Of a stretch of DNA of 6,921 bases, positions 4,872-6,921 are shown piece after piece. This DNA is from Patescibacteria group bacterium (GTDB lineage Bacteria > Patescibacteriota > Minisyncoccia > Phycocordibacterales > XYD1-FULL-46-19): assembly GCA_030917625.1 (NCBI GenBank), contig JAUPUJ010000032.1, positions 1 through 6,921 of the forward strand, read 5' to 3'. The number at the start of each line of letters is the position of its first letter. The stretch's first letter is position 1. Under the pieces are notes generated by a model, which had not been told where the DNA came from, made no database searches, and saw nothing but the letters and a program-made list of their open reading frames with translations. The position numbers and the translations under genes are program-made.

Positions 4872-5864
4872 CTACAAACGATCCCACATATCTTTATTTT
4901 CTTGACCAAGGGCCCACATCGAAATACCTCTGAGATCATATTTATCTGCCAGTTTTAACTTGGCTTCAAATCCTTCTGGTCCATCACACCAAGTTAAATA
5001 CAAGTTGCCACTCGGGACCACATAGGCACTATATTCTGATTCTAAACTTTTCATATAGCCCCTCAAGAGCAGTTTCGAATTATCAATATCATCTTCTACA
5101 TTATCATGGGAAAGCTCACCAAATTGCTTGTACCCGCCGGTGAGGCTCCATTTAGAACAATAAAGCGCTACACCCAACTGTAATTTATTTTTCGGCACTA
5201 TAGTGGTCATAAAATCCAAAACCGCCTGCTGGTAAGGCAGAGCTCCGCTCGGACCAAATGAATTAGGATCATTGTAAGCCATCGCTACTAAATAATCAGA
5301 AGCTTGCGCTAATTTTTCATAATCATAAGCAGCCGTTAAATCTTTACTAATAGCATTTGGGTCATAAGGAGTAGTCCGAGGAATCACGGCTACACTAAAT
5401 TCTAAATCAGCATCTTTAAATTCTTTGCCAGCTTTTTCGACAAAGTCGGTATAAGCATCTCTATCGGCTGAAGAAATATATTCAAAATCAAATTGCCAGC
5501 CAGCATAATCTTCGTCGTGGGCTTCATCTATTAAATCTTCAATGATATCTTCTTGAGCATCTTCGTCGGCCAATATTTTAGACATCAGTTCCCGATTAAA
5601 ATCCTGCTGAAAAACTAACGGTACCACTTTAACATTTTTATCATTCGCCCGGTTTATAACTCCTTTATCATCGGTTTTTTTAAGATCAAAATCATAATCA
5701 ATATAGTAAACTTGAGGTGACACCACATCAGTCTGTCTGTAATTAGTTTTAAAACTTTTATCGCCAGTACCATTATTATAAAAATAAGCCTGCACCACTT
5801 GAGCCAAGCCAGTAGTGGGAAATAATAAAGACACTAATATTAAAGCGGTAAAAATATTTTTCAT
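4872..5864 (-). CDS. Secreted GH18-family glycoside hydrolase (YaaH-like)
   Basis: The 330-residue product begins with a signal peptide (MKNIFTALILVSLLFPTTGLAQ). The rest is a single GH18 TIM barrel. Motifs in order are YYIDYDFDL (53-61), VKVVPLVF (78-85), the catalytic strand AGWQFDFEYI (121-130), EFSVAVIPR (155-163), DYLVAMAYND (190-199), LQLGVALYCSKW (228-239) and GISMWALGQENKDMWDRL at the C-terminus. E128 is the expected acid/base residue and D126 its partner; the first two Asp of DxxDxDxE are Ala121 and Gln124. YaaH/SleL relatives cleave N-acetylglucosamine linkages in peptidoglycan, but no LysM domains are present, so the substrate is inferred. ATG 5864 is chosen because the signal peptide begins there; an in-frame ATG at 5930 would overlap the preceding gene. 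It lies 19 bp after the YdeI-like gene, probably co-transcribed. The stop is TAG. Confidence 0.9.
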   Translation of the reverse strand: MKNIFTALILVSLLFPTTGLAQVVQAYFYNNGTGDKSFKTNYRQTDVVSPQVYYIDYDFDLKKTDDKGVINRANDKNVKVVPLVFQQDFNRELMSKILADEDAQEDIIEDLIDEAHDEDYAGWQFDFEYISSADRDAYTDFVEKAGKEFKDADLEFSVAVIPRTTPYDPNAISKDLTAAYDYEKLAQASDYLVAMAYNDPNSFGPSGALPYQQAVLDFMTTIVPKNKLQLGVALYCSKWSLTGGYKQFGELSHDNVEDDIDNSKLLLRGYMKSLESEYSAYVVPSGNLYLTWCDGPEGFEAKLKLADKYDLRGISMWALGQENKDMWDRL

Positions 5865-5883
5865 ACTCTTATTATTAAGAATA

Positions 5884-6132
5884 TTAGCGATGAATGCAAC
5901 CGGCCCAGCAACAAGGTCTTTTCTTGCCACCTTTTAGATTGTCTTGGGCTCTGTCCATCCGGTGATTTCTAGTTTCTATTTTCTTCGCGGATGTTATCCA
6001 ACATATCCACTCATTGCGAGCAAGGGGTGTAATCGCCTCCCAAGCAGTCAACATTTTTGGATCTGAAGTGAGAATTTTTTGTAAGTCAGCTGGCACTTTA
6101 TGCACAACGCCAGAGGAAATTTTTTTGGTCAT
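5884..6132 (-). CDS. YdeI/OmpD-associated (OmdA) family small protein
   Basis: This 82-residue protein matches the short form of the YdeI/OmpD-associated family over its full length. Recognisable parts are VVHKVPADLQKILTSDP (9-25), the core AWEAITPLARNEWICWITSA (30-49), and the C-terminal tail GKKRPCCWAGCIHR with three Cys in a CCWxGC cluster (74-79). The family is widespread but functionally poorly understood; longer E. coli YdeI was linked to resistance to cationic peptides, which may not apply to the short form. The Cys cluster could bind metal or be redox-active, which is inference. There is no signal peptide, so it is probably cytoplasmic. It is followed 19 bp later by the GH18 gene. A promoter with no room for a leader precedes it. 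Confidence 0.9.
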   Translation of the reverse strand: MTKKISSGVVHKVPADLQKILTSDPKMLTAWEAITPLARNEWICWITSAKKIETRNHRMDRAQDNLKGGKKRPCCWAGCIHR

Positions 6133-6138
6133 GAGTTT

Positions 6139-6147
6139 ATTATATCA
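6139..6147 (-). promoter_or_regulatory. Extended -10 promoter (TGATATAAT) predicting a leaderless transcript
   Basis: On the minus strand, TGA-TATAAT occupies 6147-6139: a perfect -10 hexamer with the extended TGn element. It is followed by exactly 6 nt (aaactc) before the ATG at 6132, so the expected start of transcription is the A of that codon. No clear -35 is seen at 16-18 bp, which is acceptable for an extended -10. It would drive the YdeI-like gene and probably the GH18 gene. The whole upstream gap is only 57 bp (6133-6188 plus the preceding stop). Confidence 0.6.
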
Positions 6148-6188
6148 AAATTGAACTAAGACTATTTTATTAAATAAACAATATTCTT

Positions 6189-6921
6189 TTAACTTAGCAA
6201 CTCATCTAAAGCAGACTGGTACATTTTATTTCTGACTTCCTCCTTTCGTAGATTATTGTCTTTATAACTATCACTTACAACGGTTTCCCCTTTTATTAAA
6301 TTATCACCCACGAGCAGCAAAGCAGTAGCTGGGACATTAAAATGCTTAGACACTGCAAAAATAGTAGCGGCTTCCATCTCTACACCTAAAAATCCTTCTT
6401 TGGACCAATTCTGAACATCCTCAAGCGTCTCCGCCATCATAGCCTGACATGTGGTAACACCACCTTCCCAAACTTTATGTTCTTTACTAATTCTATCCTT
6501 AAGACTTTTGGACAGCAAACTATCAGAATAATGTCTATTATCTTTAGCTTCTGGATTATACATTCGAGTCGGACTTTCATTGCCAAAACTATAGGTTGGA
6601 ATAATTAAATCCAGACTAGTAATTTCTTCAGATAATCCACCACAAGAGCCAAGTAAAATATTTTTCTTTGACCCGAACAAACAAGCTAAATGTAAATACT
6701 CTGACAAAAGCGCTCCACCATATGACACGTCAAACCAATATGTTTTACCATCAATTGAAAATTCTAATACTTTCTCTAGAAAATTAGGTAATACTCCATA
6801 ATTAACAGATTTTCCTGATTTTTCTAGAGCATCCTTAAAGATTTTGATTTGCTTGTTTTTATCCCAGGTTCCATAACACAACATTCCATCAACAATGTAA
6901 TCTTTAGGTAAACCTAGGAAA
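6189..6921 (-). CDS. Nucleoside phosphorylase (PNP/UDP family), partial (N-terminus off the right edge)
   Basis: Members of this family split nucleosides with phosphate into a base and ribose-1-phosphate, serving nucleoside salvage in the cytoplasm. The visible 243 residues include the phosphate-loop-like strand ILLGSCGGL (visible 88-96), GGVTTCQAMMAETLEDV (153-169), the ribose-binding signature LGVEMEAATIFAVSK (178-192) and ALLLVGDNLIKGE (200-212), whose Asp corresponds to the catalytic or base-contacting Asp. Purine versus uridine preference cannot be settled by eye. The ATG at 6884 is probably internal: the frame stays open upstream to the edge, reading LPKDYIVDG just before it, which looks like genuine family sequence. 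So the true start is outside the window. The stop is TAA, and the next gene begins 56 bp later under its own promoter. Confidence 0.9.
   Translation of the reverse strand, partial: FLGLPKDYIVDGMLCYGTWDKNKQIKIFKDALEKSGKSVNYGVLPNFLEKVLEFSIDGKTYWFDVSYGGALLSEYLHLACLFGSKKNILLGSCGGLSEEITSLDLIIPTYSFGNESPTRMYNPEAKDNRHYSDSLLSKSLKDRISKEHKVWEGGVTTCQAMMAETLEDVQNWSKEGFLGVEMEAATIFAVSKHFNVPATALLLVGDNLIKGETVVSDSYKDNNLRKEEVRNKMYQSALDELLS

Noticed and set aside
5865..5930. Longer start (ATG 5930) for the GH18 gene
   Set aside because: It would place 22 residues ahead of a clear signal peptide and overlap the YdeI-like gene.
6166..6178. Dyad tttatt-a-aataaa between the phosphorylase and YdeI-like genes
   Set aside because: An AT-only palindrome with a 1-nt loop in very AT-rich sequence; expected by chance.
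1..6921. Alternative genetic code (UGA = Gly, as in Gracilibacteria and Absconditabacteria)
   Set aside because: No recognised gene contains an in-frame TGA and conserved glycines use GGN codons. The absence of TGA stops among so few genes is not evidence of recoding.

Overview
The window most resembles a genome fragment of a Candidate Phyla Radiation / Patescibacteria bacterium (Parcubacteria-like). The evidence is low G+C, small tightly packed genes, almost no Shine-Dalgarno sequences, and small proteins with a single N-terminal membrane anchor and a PsbP-like extracytoplasmic part. The secreted protein at the left edge also carries a Cys-paired peptidoglycan-binding domain of a type common in that group. 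All complete genes end in TAA or TAG and none has an in-frame TGA, so the standard bacterial code (table 11) fits and a UGA=Gly code is unlikely. The lineage assignment is inference from gene style, without a marker gene.

Layout, left to right. (1) Positions 1-1051, minus strand: a secreted peptidoglycan-binding protein with a very acidic, repeat-like helical tail that runs off the left edge. (2) Positions 1244-4096, minus strand: a compact five-gene run with gaps of 2 to 13 bp. In transcription order it encodes a membrane-anchored PsbP-like protein, a single-domain PhnB/YjdN-type VOC protein, an SRPBCC/AHSA1 protein, a double-domain VOC protein of the 3-dmu-9_3-mt (COG3865) type, and a membrane-anchored, Met-rich DUF305 protein. 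(3) Positions 4097-4265: a divergent intergenic region holding a perfect 24-bp palindrome and a promoter at each side. (4) Positions 4266-4853, plus strand: a second membrane-anchored PsbP-like protein, possibly a distant paralogue of the first gene of the five-gene run. (5) Positions 4872-6132, minus strand: a secreted GH18 (YaaH-like) glycoside hydrolase preceded by a small YdeI/OmpD-associated (OmdA) family protein, probably co-transcribed. (6) Positions 6189-6921, minus strand: a nucleoside phosphorylase whose N-terminus lies beyond the right edge.

How the genes may work together: three VOC domains and one SRPBCC domain in one operon are small-molecule-binding folds. With YdeI nearby they resemble the 'VOC / AHSA1 / YdeI' assortment often found together in larger bacterial genomes, which suggests an acquired small-molecule binding or stress module. 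The DUF305 protein adds a probable copper-binding, cell-surface component. The peptidoglycan-binding protein and the GH18 enzyme are cell-wall functions; the nucleoside phosphorylase fits nucleoside salvage in a host-dependent organism. The most unusual regulatory signal is two genes (starts at 4266 plus and 6132 minus) in which a perfect TATAAT lies exactly 6 nt before the ATG, predicting leaderless mRNAs. No RNA genes, insertion sequences, CRISPR arrays or convincing intrinsic terminators were found. No stretch longer than 300 bases lacks a gene.
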